Source: Toxonevra muliebris
Lineage: Eukaryota; Arthropoda; Insecta; Diptera; Pallopteridae
Length of the DNA stretch: 64,000 bases
NCBI GenBank assembly: GCA_963691655.1
Contig: OY829328.1
Location: forward strand, 70,746,400-70,810,399
Reading direction: 5' to 3'
The notes beneath the pieces are model-generated. The model did not search any database, was not told the origin of the DNA, and saw only the letters and a program-made list of their open reading frames with translations. This document shows positions 49,720 through 61,739 of this stretch, in pieces. The translations under genes were made by a program, and so were the position numbers. Numbering within the stretch: the first letter of the stretch is position 1; each line of letters starts with the position of its first letter.

Positions 49720-50610
49720 TTTGGGCCATTGGTTTCTGTTTCCTTTATTGGTTTTTATTTTCTCCTTTAGTTTTTTTATTGCCCCTTGATTTCCATTTTG
49801 TCCATTGGTTTCCGTTTTCTTTATTGGTTTCTATTTTGTCCATTGATTTTTGTTTTGTCCATTGGTTTCTACTAGCTTCACTGGCTTCTAATTTGTCCAT
49901 TTGTTTCTATTTGGTCTGTTGGTTTCAATTTGTTGCATTGGTTTCAATTTTGACCAATGTTTTCTATTTTGTCCAATTGTTTCTATTTGGTTTATTGCTT
50001 TCTACTTTATCTATTGGTTTCTATTTTGTCTATTGGCTTCATATTTGTCTACTGGTTTCAGTTTTTTCATTGGTTACTATTGTTTATCTAGTGGTTTCTA
50101 TTTTAATCATTGACTCCTTTTTTTTCTTAAGTGGTTCCATTTTGTCTATTGGCTTCAATATTATCTATTGATTTCCATTTTGTTCATTGGTTTTTATTTT
50201 TTCTTTTGATTTTTATTTTGTTCTTTGGTCTCTATTCTATCGATTTGGTCAATTAATTTCTATTTTGTTCATTTATTTTGTTTTTGTTCATCGGCTTCAT
50301 TTTTGTTCATTTGGTTTCCAGTTTGGTCATCATTTTCATATTGTCAAGTGGTTTTTATTTTGGTCTTTGGTTTGTGTTCTTTCCACTATTTTTTAATTTG
50401 CCCATTATTTGGATTTTCTTTTTATGGTGGACATTTTGCCCTTTACTTTTAATTTAGTCCATCGATTTCTATTTTGCCCATTGCTCTTCAATATGATCAA
50501 TGGATTCTCTCAAAACCAAAAGACTCGATTTTAACAATTGGTTTAATGCTTACCTACAAAATTCTATTTGAAGCATTGATTTTAATTTCGTCCATCGGTT
50601 TCTATTTTTT
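49720..50610 (-). repeat. Array of CATTGGTTTCTATTTTGTC units
   Basis: About forty imperfect ~20-bp units, the reverse complement of the motif at 38520-38925. The 130-codon frame at 49779-50171 and its neighbours are Phe/Leu/Trp-rich translations of the repeat. Confidence 0.92.
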
Positions 50611-50614
50611 CATT

Positions 50615-53600
50615 AACTTATGGGACGAGAATTTAACTCTATATTTAGTGTTGGATCAAATTAGTAATTTTTCAAGAAATTTTTATTTATATTTTAGCCT
50701 GAATAGAATCCAGCGAAACGTCGAACAAAAATAAGAGAATAATATTTGGTTCTCTTTTACATTGCATTAAATTATATTGAAGTTTGCATATACAAGTTTT
50801 CTCTGTTATTGACATTTTTAATATACCTAATATAGTTTTTTTAATGATATATTGCGACTAGAGGCATGCATGTTGCATTATTGCATTCTTCTTTCTGCTA
50901 GATTGTAAAATTTCCCATATAAATTTTCTATATTTTCTTGCAAATCATTTTAAAAATCTGTTGAGGGATTACATGGCTTCAGAGAACAGAAATTTATTTC
51001 ATACAAATTGTGGCCTTTGATTTCTTTTATGCTATCTATAAATACCAGCAGAAGAAAAAGCAAAAAATCTTTAGAGAAGGAAAAATATTATTATTATAGA
51101 TTCTTTTATTGCAAAATACTCAATAAATTTCAGCACTTATGTACAATTACAGAAATCTCACTACATGAGTCATAAACATTGAATAAAACATGCAGTAGAC
51201 ACTTAAAATATCATAAAATAATTCATACCTATATATACACAGGCAGAGAGAGAGAGAGAGAGGGAGAGAGAAAGAAGTAGAGAGAGAAAGAGAGAGAGAG
51301 AGAGCGAAATAAAACTCTACTGAAAGTCCACATGTGCACATTTATAGTAGATGAGAAGATGATGAGACATTGGAACCAAGAGGAAAAAGAACAAGCAGAC
51401 AGACAGACAGACAGACACAAACACACGGAGCAATTTTTACTGCCAATGAAAATTGCTTAATTTTTGCCCACATTTGTTCAAAAATATAAAGAAGCAAAAT
51501 AAAATAAATGAAAATTATAGCAAAATAAAAGCAGCAACAAAATACTGCTCTGCAGCAGCAAGAGACCGAATAAATTGGCCGGGGGATAGAGAGAGCAGGA
51601 AAGAAGGGGTGTGTGTGTCATTTCATGTGTAATATGAAAACAAAAAGAAAACTAAAAAGCAGGAAATTAAATTTTCGAACAAGTAGTTGCAAAATGTTCA
51701 ACATGAAAAAACCTGAAAGAAAAATGAAAGAAAATTAAAATTTGAGAAAATATTTTGAACAGCTCAAGGGGAAGAGAGAGGAAGAAAAGGAGTGTATGAG
51801 TAAGAGCTCATACAAAAAAAAAAAAAAAAGAAGAAAATTATTAAAGAAACAAAAAATGAAAGAAAGGAAAGAAAATCCATATGAAATGATATTTTCTTTT
51901 CAAGCTTTTAAAATATTAATTTGTGTGTAGAAGAACAAGAAATCTGTTGCTGCTGCTGGCGGATTCAATAAGAGAAGATGCCAAGAAGGGAAGAGGAGGA
52001 GTAGGACTTAAGATATTTAAGGTAGTGGCGACAGTCAACAGCAGTTGTGGGCTGCATTTTTGTGAGCTGTCTGCCTATGTAATTTGTTGTTGGTTTTTGT
52101 TGCTGCTTTTTGCTGCTGCTACCTTTGCTGCAATGGATTGGCAATGAATCAGTTATGACGTGCAAATTAATGCAAAAATATTCCTTTCTATAATAATTTT
52201 AATGTTATATTTATTTATTTTTTTTTTTTTCTTTTTTTCTTCACCATTCGAAAGGAAATTACAAAAATATCTTTTGTGCAAAATTATTTATTATGAAATT
52301 AAAAATGTAATGCTTTTGCACTATTATGCTATGTAAATATAGTTACAACAACAAATACATACATATAAATAAAACGAAAATATTTATAAATATTTTTATT
52401 ATTACGATATATACGAATCATTGAAAATAACAAAAAAAAAAAATAGATTTATCGTTTCATTTTTTTTTGCTTCTTCTTGGTTTATGTTTCAAATAAATTT
52501 TTCATTTTATTTATATATGTGCACTTGAGTGTTTTTGCTTCACTTGAATCTCTATTCGAAATATTGCATTCTCAACTCTATCTCAGTTTTGTCTATAGAA
52601 AGTTTTTATTTGGACTTTAGTTTTATGTACTCCATACGAAAAGTAGCAGACAGCAATTCCATTTGTCTTGGTAGGCATCATAAATGTTGTTATGCTCTCG
52701 TATGCATGCCATTCAGTCATCATAAAACAATCACATACTGCTGGCATTCTTGTGATGAGTTACTAAGAAACAAGAGTAGAAAATACTACTTCAATGTTGA
52801 TTGATATAAATACATATTTATGTATATACACTTTACATTCCAATTGATGCTCAAGTTAGAATAATTTTATATTATTTTTCAATATCACTTTAAGTACTGA
52901 AATTTTTTGTAATAGATATTTTCTTTGAAAATTTCTTGAAATTCACATTTAAATTGTATACTCTAAACCTCATAAAACGTATTCAACTAAGTACATATTG
53001 CAATCAAATTTTGTTACTTGTTTAATGAGTTTAAAATTGCCAATAGATGTCACTGTGTGCACAGTTTTAGAAGCATTGCACAATTCCATCTTTCTTCAGA
53101 TTGAATTACTTAAGCGCAGTAAAGTTAAGCTTGCTTCTCTCCTCCCCCTGTCCCCTCAATTGCTCGCAGCATTCGTCAATTTTTTGTTCCCATTTTGATT
53201 CAAAGCTTTTGAAGTAATAACTCTAATAGAAACAGCTCTGTTAAAAAACGGAGAAATTTAATATCATAATTTTTAGATATCGAAGTGAATTAAAAAAGAG
53301 ATTATTAAAGACAAGAAAATCGGGTATTTTTGACATACAAAATTTTCAAAAATTTCACACAGCATGAATGAATGCTTAAACTCCGGTCTAGACCCTCCAT
53401 GGTCTTTTGTGCTATAATAGTATAGCAGTAGCATAAAAACTTAGAATTATTGGAGTGATTTTTTGAATTATTTTCTTCCAACTCTAAACGTTTCTTCTTT
53501 ATCTTTAAGAAATAATGTCAACATAAACCAAATATCTATTCAAAATTATGCCTTAGGCTTCTTTTTTTAAATTATATAAAACATTATATATAAAATGATT

Positions 53601-54700
53601 AAAATACCATCTTAAAATTAAAGTACATAAAAAAAAAAAAACAAAAACATTTCAAATGAAGAAATTATAAAAAAATGTACATTTCACTTCCTTGTTGCTG
53701 TCGCTGCACAATTTCTGCTGTTTCCCTTTTATCACGTAAAATGAAGATATTAAAAAAAAAACAAGAACAGAAACAAGTGGAACAATATGTTACTAATGTA
53801 AATACATAATGTTCTTAAGCCCTATATAATTGTATGTATCCATGTATGTACAGAGCTATGAATAAGGTAGGTAGGCACACATAGGCACTGGGGGCATCCA
53901 GAGATTTCTAAAGGGGTTTTTTAATTTTTCGTCACTTCGAAATTTTTAATTTTTATTTTTTTTGCCTCATGGACAATAATTAAAAATGTATGAGATTTTT
54001 ATCGATAAGGGGAGCAGGAGGGGAAGAAGGTTTAACCGCAAAAACCCCCTTGGATCCGTTAGTGCACATATGCCTACATACATTAAAAAATTATATGAGT
54101 TACTGTGCAGTTTTACCTTCACACACATATACACACAAAGACGGACGGACAGGCAGGCATGTGTACATATAAGTATATGCAAAGTAATACACATTAACCA
54201 AGCACACACAGCTTTATACTAATGACACCTCATATGCAAACAACACACGCGAGTTTTGTATCCTTTTTACTGATTTCGTAGTATTTTTCCTGTATAATAT
54301 CCTGCAGGAATTTCAATAGTGCCAGCAACAACAAGATTCTTCACGAGGCACATACTTGCATAAATTTATATACATACTCTATGTGTACATTACAGTGGAG
54401 TGAAATATTTTTTTCTTCTCAATATGGCCTGAGAAAGTTAATATTTAATATCATATCGTTCAACTTTTAAGGTTGGGATTATCAAGTGGAAGTTGACAAC
54501 GTGGGAGAAAACTTTTTTATTTTACCACTGGGAAAACGGACTATAATTTTGGAAAACATCATCAGTATTCAGAAAACCCCTTCTGTATAAAATTTTGCAT
54601 GATTTGACCAACGCTAAAATTTGACCGAATCGAAAAAGCAAATTTACCGGGTCGTCCTAAGAAAAAAGAATAGTTTCACTCTACCCATGTACATTTTAAA
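50615..54700. other. AT-rich DNA with purine microsatellites, no supported gene
   Basis: GA-rich tract at 51244-51304, GACA repeats near 51398-51416, A-run near 51811-51826 and TTGCTGCTG near 52100-52125. The open frames in this stretch lack splice or family support. Confidence 0.5.
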
Positions 54701-54727
54701 TCGGAAAGAATGCTATCAGAGCTCATA

Positions 54728-55437
54728 AGTAGAGTAGAGTTTGAGTAGAGTATGAGTTGAGTATGAGTAGAGTATGAGTAGAGTATGAGTAGAGTATGAG
54801 TAGAGTATGAGTAAATTATGAGTAGAGTATGAGTAGAGTATGAGTAGAGTATGAGTAGAGTATGAGTAGAGTATGAGTAGAGTATGAGTTGAGTATGAGT
54901 TGAGTATGAGTAGAGTATGAGTAGAGTATGAATAGAGTATGAGTAGAGTATGAATAGAGTATGAGTAGAGTATGAGTAGAGTATGAGTAGAGTATGAGTA
55001 GAGTATGAGTAGAGAATGAGTAGAGTATGAGTAGAGTATGAGTAGAGTATGAGTAGAGTATGGGTAGAGTATGAGTAGATTATGAGTAGAGTATGAGTAG
55101 AGTATGAGTAGAGTATGAGTAGAGTATGAGTAGAGAATGAGTAGAGTATGAGTAGAGTATGAGTAGAGTATGAGTAGAGTATGAGTAGAGTATGAGTAGA
55201 GTATGAGTAGAGTATGAGTAGAGTATGAGTAGAGTATGAGTAGTGTATGAGTAGAGTATGAGTAGAGTATGAGTAGAGTATGAGTAGAGTATGAGTAGAG
55301 TATGAGTAGAGTATGGGTAGAGTATGAGTAGAGTATGAGTAGAGTATGAGTAGAGTATGAGTAGAGTATGAGTAGAGTATGAGTAGAGTATGAGTAGAGT
55401 ATGAGTAGAGTATAAGTAGAGTATGAGTAGACTATGA
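54728..55437 (+). repeat. 11-bp satellite array, orientation GAGTATGAGTA
   Basis: About 64 head-to-tail copies of AGTAGAGTATG. Most units are perfect; single-base variants (GAGTTGAGTAT, GAGAATG, GGGTAG) are scattered, with more at the left end. It stops sharply at GACTATGAGGGTTTCGC. Confidence 0.97.
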
Positions 55438-55439
55438 GG

Positions 55440-56975
55440 GTTTCGCGGAATACGAGTATTTAAATATTGTAAACTACTTAAAAAAAATAATAAAATTGAA
55501 TTGCATCAAGCTTTTGATATCTGAGCTAACTATAAAATATAAATAAAAAGCTAAACAAAGAAAAGGCGCTTGCCGTTTTAATGAAAGCGCTCAAGAAAGC
55601 CTGTTCAAGTGTTTTTGCCCTCTTGGGTATAAACTGCATTATTTATTTTTATGCGAATCTTGTAAATATATTTGTTCGGCTATAAGCTTTTGAGCGTACG
55701 GCGTGGAAGACAGACACACTAAATATTTTCTGCGTATTTTAAATATTACTGGAAATTAAATACTTTGTTGTAATACACCTGCAGTAGATAACTGTCTTCT
55801 TGTATGTCTGAATGTATTTCATTGAATTTCTTTCCATTTGTATTTAGCAGCTCATTCGGTTGCTATTTTTCCAAGTAGCTGAGTTTAATTTTCATTGTAT
55901 TTTATGGAACATAATTCATTAAATTTCCTTAGAAATAAATTTCTCAATTATTTAAGGAAAAACTGTTCTGATTAATTCCACCAAATTGTTTGAAGCTAAA
56001 TAAACAAACAAATACCGCCAATTGTCAATTTGTTGATTAGTGTAATAATTAAATACAGCCAATTAAAATTTAGTGCACTCAATTTATTATAAAATCTTTA
56101 AGGTATTCAGATACAGTATTTTTGTTGTTATGTAAAGGTATATAAATTATGTACTTCGCATACTCGACAACGACAGCGACGACGATGACATTGGCTGGCA
56201 AACAACCTAAACCTGACGATGAAAAAAAATATAATCTAAGTGCCAAACAAAAAATTTCTGATAAATAACAAACCTTGACAGTGAACAACAAATTTTACAA
56301 TTAATCACTGACATTTTCATTTGTGGGTGTGGAAAAAAAAGTCACAAAACAAAATTTTGTAAGTTGCATTGCTCTGACACTCTGACTTACTGACGTTTTT
56401 CGTTTTCGCCTTCTCGTGGTCACATTTGTGGCTTGTTGTATACAACAAATTTATATGTACCTTTAATATTTTTTTACACTATATTTCTCGATCTTTAATT
56501 GAGCAATTCGATTCTTTTGCTGTGTACTTTTATTCATTTTAATTATAAATTTAATTATAGGTTTTTTGGTTTTTTTGCTCTTTTTTTTTGGGAAATCTTC
56601 AGTCAATTTAATTTCTTCACACATACGTGATTTTAAATTTCTTCAGATAGTTTTTCATTCTATGCTTCTTTTTCTTTTTGCTTGCTTTTCCCTAGACAAA
56701 ATTTCTTCAAGATTAATCATAATTTATTTTTGTTGCATAAATATAAATTAAATGTTTTCTAATTACGAGCTGACGAACAAAATTGAATAAAAAAAAAAGA
56801 AACAAGTTTGTGTGATTTTGTACACTTTATGTACACTTTCGACTATAATCCTTGGTTTACACCATGTCAAATTTATTCAAATTTGCCAATATATTGGTAA
56901 ATTTCATATAGAAAATTATCTTTCTATCTTTTTGACAGGGAATATGACATAGTGGAAACTAAGCATCAGTTATAA
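55440..56975. other. Spacer between the two inverted satellite arrays
   Basis: Ordinary AT-rich DNA, not repetitive. It holds a 27-codon frame at 56185-56268 (starts MTLAGKQPKPDDEKK) and a palindromic CCAATATATTGG at 56886-56897. No gene can be supported. Confidence 0.6.
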
Positions 56976-56989
56976 TCTTTGTGGTTTGG

Positions 56990-57180
56990 GGCTTGTAATG
57001 CTTGCACTATAACGGTACTCTATTCTACTCGTACTCTATTCTACTCGTACTCTATTCTACTCGTACTCTATTCGTACCCTAGTTGTAATGTACTCGTACT
57101 TTATTTGTACTCTATTCGTACTGTACTTGTACTCTATTCGTACTTTATTCGTATTTTACTAGTTCACTACTCATACTCAA
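56990..57180 (-). repeat. Diverged edge of the second satellite array
   Basis: Units such as TACTCTATTCTACTCG (16 bp) and TACTCTATTCG (11 bp), which differ from the main unit by one or two bases. Confidence 0.9.
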
Positions 57181-58160
57181 ACTCATACCCTACTCATACT
57201 CTACTCATACTCTACTCATACTCTACTCATACTCTACTCATACTCTACTCATACTCTACTCATACTCTACTCATACTCTACTCATACTCTACTCATACTC
57301 TACTCATACTCTACTCATACTCTACTCATACTCTACTCATACTCTACTCATACTCTACTCATACTCTACTCATACTCTACTCATACTCTACTCATACTCT
57401 ACTCATACTCTACTCATACTCTACTCATACTCTACTCATACTCTACTCATACTTTACTCATACTCTACTCATACTCTACTCATACTCTACTCATACTCTA
57501 CTCATACTCTACTCATACTCTACTCATACTCTACTCATACTCTACTCATACTCTACTCATACTCTACTCATACTCTACTCATACTCTACTCATACTCTAC
57601 TCATACTCTACTCATACTCTACTCATACTCTACTCATACTCTACTCATACTCTACTCATACTCTACTCATACTCTACTCATACTCTACTCATACTCTACT
57701 CATACTCTACTCATACTCTACTCATACTCTACTCATACTCTACTCATACTCTACTCATACTCTACTCATACTCTACTCATACTCTACTCATACTCTACTC
57801 ATACTCTACTCATACTCTACTCATACTCTACTCATACTCTACTCATACTCTACTCATACTCTACTCATACTCTACTCATACTCTACTCATACTCTACTCA
57901 TACTCTACTCATACTCTACTCATACTCTACTCATACTCTACTCATACTCTACTCATACTCTACTCATACTCTACTCATACTCTACTTATACTCTGCTCAT
58001 ACTCTACCCATACTCTACTCATACTCTACTCATACTCTACTCATACTCTACTCATACTCTACTCATACTCTACTCATACTCTACTCATGCTCTACTCATG
58101 CTCTACTCATACTCTAATAATATTCTAATCATACTCTATTCATACTTTACTTATTCTTTT
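57181..58160 (-). repeat. 11-bp satellite array, opposite orientation (TACTCATACTC)
   Basis: About 87 copies of TACTCATACTC, the exact reverse complement of the unit at 54728-55437. Nearly invariant until about 57980, with more variants to the right. Because the unit has no stop in any frame, it gives a 396-codon open frame with an 11-residue period (SYSTHTLLILY), which is not a gene. Confidence 0.97.
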
Positions 58161-58164
58161 GAAT

Positions 58165-60035
58165 TATAGACTTCAGATTGATATTTTCAATATAAGAAGT
58201 TTTTGAGCAATGAAGATTTGGGAGACTTTCTTTTTTCTTCGCCCTCCTGAAGTTTTCTTCTCGTACGCTATTTCATTTATTTACATCATAAACCTTAAAA
58301 ATTGTCAACATATATAAACTAAATATCCCTTCCAATGTGTAGGATATAAAAACCTACATTAATGTATGTTTACCATTTGCCAATATATTTTGAATATATT
58401 TTGTTTATATTTTGTTTATATTTTGTTTATATTTATTTTGAATAATTAAGAAACAATTTCAGGTATTTTTTTCACATTTCAATAAATTCTTCATCTACAA
58501 AGTTTAAATAAAAAATGAAAGATAACAAAACGAAACAAGATGTCATTGAAATAAAATATAAATTTATTTACATAGTATGTTGTAGTTATGCTGCTACCTT
58601 GCTACTTGCTACATACTCAATTACCAAATTGCAACAAGATAAACTTAAACACATACACATGTACTTACCACATCAAATATAGTAGTAGCAACATCATTGG
58701 CAACGCCTTTACTCCGTTTTGCTTAAGAAAACTTTCAGCAATAACTACTGAAAAACTGAGGAAGGGAAAAACGTAAGGTTAAAATGAAATGCAATTAATT
58801 GCTACAGGTTCAAGCACATGCAACTTTGCAACTGTATTCTATGTTGTTGTGGTGCTGCTGCTGTGTTGTATAAGAACAATTTTGCTAATAAACTTACCAT
58901 ATTCTTTTGACAAGCGGCAACGTTGCTTTTGATGCTGTGTTACTGCTGTTGCTATTTCATTTGCTTTCGTTATTTCGTTACTGTTTGTTGCTGCTTTTTT
59001 TTTTTTTGGTTGCCATCATTAGTCGTTATCGTCACCGTTAACTGATGTTGTTGTTGCTGTTGCTGTTTCATCGTATTGCAAAATTTTCATAACATTGCTG
59101 CTAAATTAATCAAAAATGTTCATAAACGTTTTCAACTCAACTCAATTGCAATTTTACTTTTTATATCTTTGCAGCAATATTTTTTCATATGTTAGTTTCT
59201 TCGTTGAACTACAAATACACAGACATATAATTTTCAATGATACATTTTCATTTTGTGTTTCTAGTTTATGTTGTTGTTGCTGATGTTCTTGTTTGTCTAA
59301 TCTTTCCCTGTCTCTCTTTAGTTAATATACGATATTTATTCAACAGCATATACTGCAGTTTTGTATAATATTTTCATGTTGCAATTAAAAGTTTCAAGCA
59401 ACTGACATATAAAGTCAGTTCTTAAAAATTTCTTAGTAACAATTTCATTTACATGCACGAGTTTTTATATAGATATCTATGCATATTATTTAAAGTATGT
59501 GAAAAAGTAAATATTGTATAAAGTTAGTTTGAAATTTATAACTATCGCTTTTATTTGAGTTTTTTTTTCTTTTTTCATATATAACTTAATATAAGTTTGA
59601 AAGTTTTGGCTGTTTAATTTGTTTGGAATTTTATTCATAAGAAATTTGTTATTTCAAATTGTAAAATCTAGCAGCTAATTGCCCATAGATGTCGTTAAGC
59701 ATACAGTTTTAAAAGCATTGCATAATAGATTTCTTTTGATTTGTGTACTGTCCGTGAACTGAATTCATGTCTGATTTTTGAAATTTTAAATAGAAGCCGT
59801 TGAGTTTGGATTCTTTGAATTTGATGAAAAATTTTGATTTCGACTGACGTTCAGTGTCGGGTCCAAGGGAAGGAAAAGGGGATATTGGGGTTAAAGCCCT
59901 CCTCCCCCTCTCCCCCACAACCCGACAATCTCGATTTACCCAATATATACGAAGAGCAGTATATTTGTAATAAACAGCGATTTTTGAAAACGATCAAAAA
60001 TATGCCAACAGGATGCACGTTATAGTGCAACTGGT
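58165..60035. other. AT-rich DNA, no gene seen
   Basis: TTTTGTTTATA repeated about four times near 58397-58435 and TTGTTGTTGCTG-type triplets near 58845-59065. No supported coding or RNA feature. Confidence 0.5.
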
Positions 60036-60039
60036 TATT

Positions 60040-61130
60040 AAATGAATTTCGGTCCGAAACCGGTCTGAATTTTGTTTTAAGTTTTGGTCTGAATTCGGCT
60101 TGAATTTTGGTCCAGTTTTTGTTTAATTTGTTGTCTGAATTCGGTCTAAAATTTTTTCGACTTTGGTCTGTATTTGAATTAAATTTTTTTGTGTGAATAT
60201 TTATGGTATGATATTTCCTCTGGTTTTGGGTCTGAGTTTTGGTTTGCTTTTTAGTCAAAGGTTAGGTTAGGTTGGAGTGGCTGTCGAGAGACACTCTTAG
60301 GCCTGAACGACCCATTGTGATACCACATAGTTGGACCTACAGTTTAACGCCGATTCCGAACGGCGGTGTGGCAATTTTTTATCGGCTTGGTGGTTTTGCC
60401 ATTACCAACCAATGTGTGTACTTGTACACTATCTTATAATTCTCATACACTTCATATTGATAGTGAATATAAGGAAGTAGTGAAAATTAACCACCAGACG
60501 AAGACGGGAACCGAACCCGAACTTCCCAGATGAAAGTCTAGTGCACTATCCACTAGGCTATCGAGGTCGTCTTTTTAGTCAAAGGTTTGATCTAAATATT
60601 AGCCTGAGTTGTGGTCTAAATTTTTTTCTTGGTTTGAATTTTGAACTGATTTTGGTTTGGATACGATTGTTGAATTTTGGGTTTTTAATCTGAGTTTTTG
60701 GTTTGAATTTGACCTCATTTTGATTGATTTTTGTTGGTCCGATTCTTGGTCTGAAGGTTTTGGCCTGAGTTTGATTCCATTTTGATCTTTATTTTTTATC
60801 TGAATTTTGTCCATTTCTTGGTTTGAAACTTTAATCTGAAAAAAAGTTTTTCAATTATAGTTTGAAATTTGTGTCGAAATTTTCTGCTAAATTCTAAATT
60901 TCTAACCGATTTTAGTTTGAATTTTGGTCTAAATTTCTAACCGATTTTAGTTTGAATTTTGTTCTCAGTTTTGTTCTAGTTTTCTTTTAATATTTCTATT
61001 TATTTATTTTTTTATTTTTTTTGGTTTGAACATTGATAAATTTTTTGCACTAGGTTTTGGTCTCTGTCTGGCTTTTAGTCGATATTGAGTCTGATATTTA
61101 TCCTTCAATTTCTTTGGTATTAAGGGAAGA
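60040..61130 (+). repeat. Array of TTTTGGTCTGAATTT units, copy 3, split by a SINE
   Basis: Same motif as 39090-40320 and 42870-45600. It runs to 60263 and resumes at 60571, with the SINE in between. Confidence 0.9.
60264..60570 (-). mobile_element. Full-length tRNA-derived SINE with 17-bp target duplication
   Basis: A perfect direct repeat CTTTTTAGTCAAAGGTT flanks it (60247-60263 and 60571-60587). On the minus strand it starts with a tRNA-like head: A box TAGCCTAGTGG, TTC-like anticodon loop CTTTCAT, and B box GGTTCGGTTCC. A body of about 200 bp follows, then a CCTAACCTAACCT tail. Head resemblance and the TTC loop point to tRNA-Glu as ancestor. The intact duplication indicates LINE-driven insertion that is not very old. 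Confidence 0.93.
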
Positions 61131-61134
61131 AAAT

Positions 61135-61520
61135 TAAGTTTATTTTCTTGTTAGCTGATTTTAATAGCTTTCAGTAGAAATATTAAAGAAACTATAGCAC
61201 AGCTTCAAAAGATTCTATGTTCAGATGAAAAACCATTCTAGGAACTATAAAAATGATTTAAAAATTCGCATTAATTTAATATTTATAATCGAAAATATAT
61301 GATAAAATATTTTTGATCTTAAGTTAAGTTAGGCTGTTTTTAATTTTTGGTAAAAATCAACTCTCCCAAACCCAAATCTTTGAACCGCCACTGCTGATGT
61401 TCTTATTGGTCGGACAGTTTTGGAGTCATTGATTTTGATTTTGCAAAAATTTGAGAATCGTGCTAGATAGTAGCATCATTGCTCTATCTTTTTATTCTAT
61501 AATACTCTTCCGAAATAAAA
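61135..61520. other. AT-rich DNA, no gene seen
   Basis: No repeat, RNA or coding feature recognised. Confidence 0.5.
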
Positions 61521-61525
61521 TATTC

Positions 61526-61736
61526 GACATGCTGAAATCAAATACGAAGTAAAAAATTTTAGCTAGCAAAAGTGCTATTAAAATTTTTTGAGTGCAAAAA
61601 CGAAACAAAAATAAGGGATGACAAAGTAGACTAAGGCAGGCTGAGTGTAAATTTTTGTTTCGCTTTTGCACTCAAACATTTTTAATGCACTTTCGCTAGC
61701 TACAATATTTTAATTCGTATTTGCTTTCTGCCTGTC
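61526..61736. mobile_element. Foldback element, 211 bp
   Basis: Arms of about 85 bp are inverted copies. The left has CAAATACGAAGTAAAA, TAGCTAGCAAAAGTGC and GAGTGCAAAAACGAAACAAA; the complement of the right has the same words with few changes. The spacer is about 40 bp. A clear target duplication was not found. Confidence 0.85.
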
Positions 61737-61739
61737 ATT

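Noticed and set aside
49779..50171. 130-codon Phe/Leu/Trp-rich frame that looks like a membrane protein
   Set aside because: It is a translation of the ~20-bp CATTGGTTTCTATTTTGTC repeat; all three frames give similar hydrophobic strings.
56185..56268. 27-codon frame starting MTLAGKQPKPDDEKK
   Set aside because: Short, with no upstream context or homology; it can arise by chance in A-rich DNA.
56979..58169. 396-codon open frame with an 11-residue repeat
   Set aside because: The 11-bp unit TACTCATACTC has no stop in any frame, so any long array of it is open. The period of 11 residues follows from 33 nt. No start context, splice support or non-repetitive domain.
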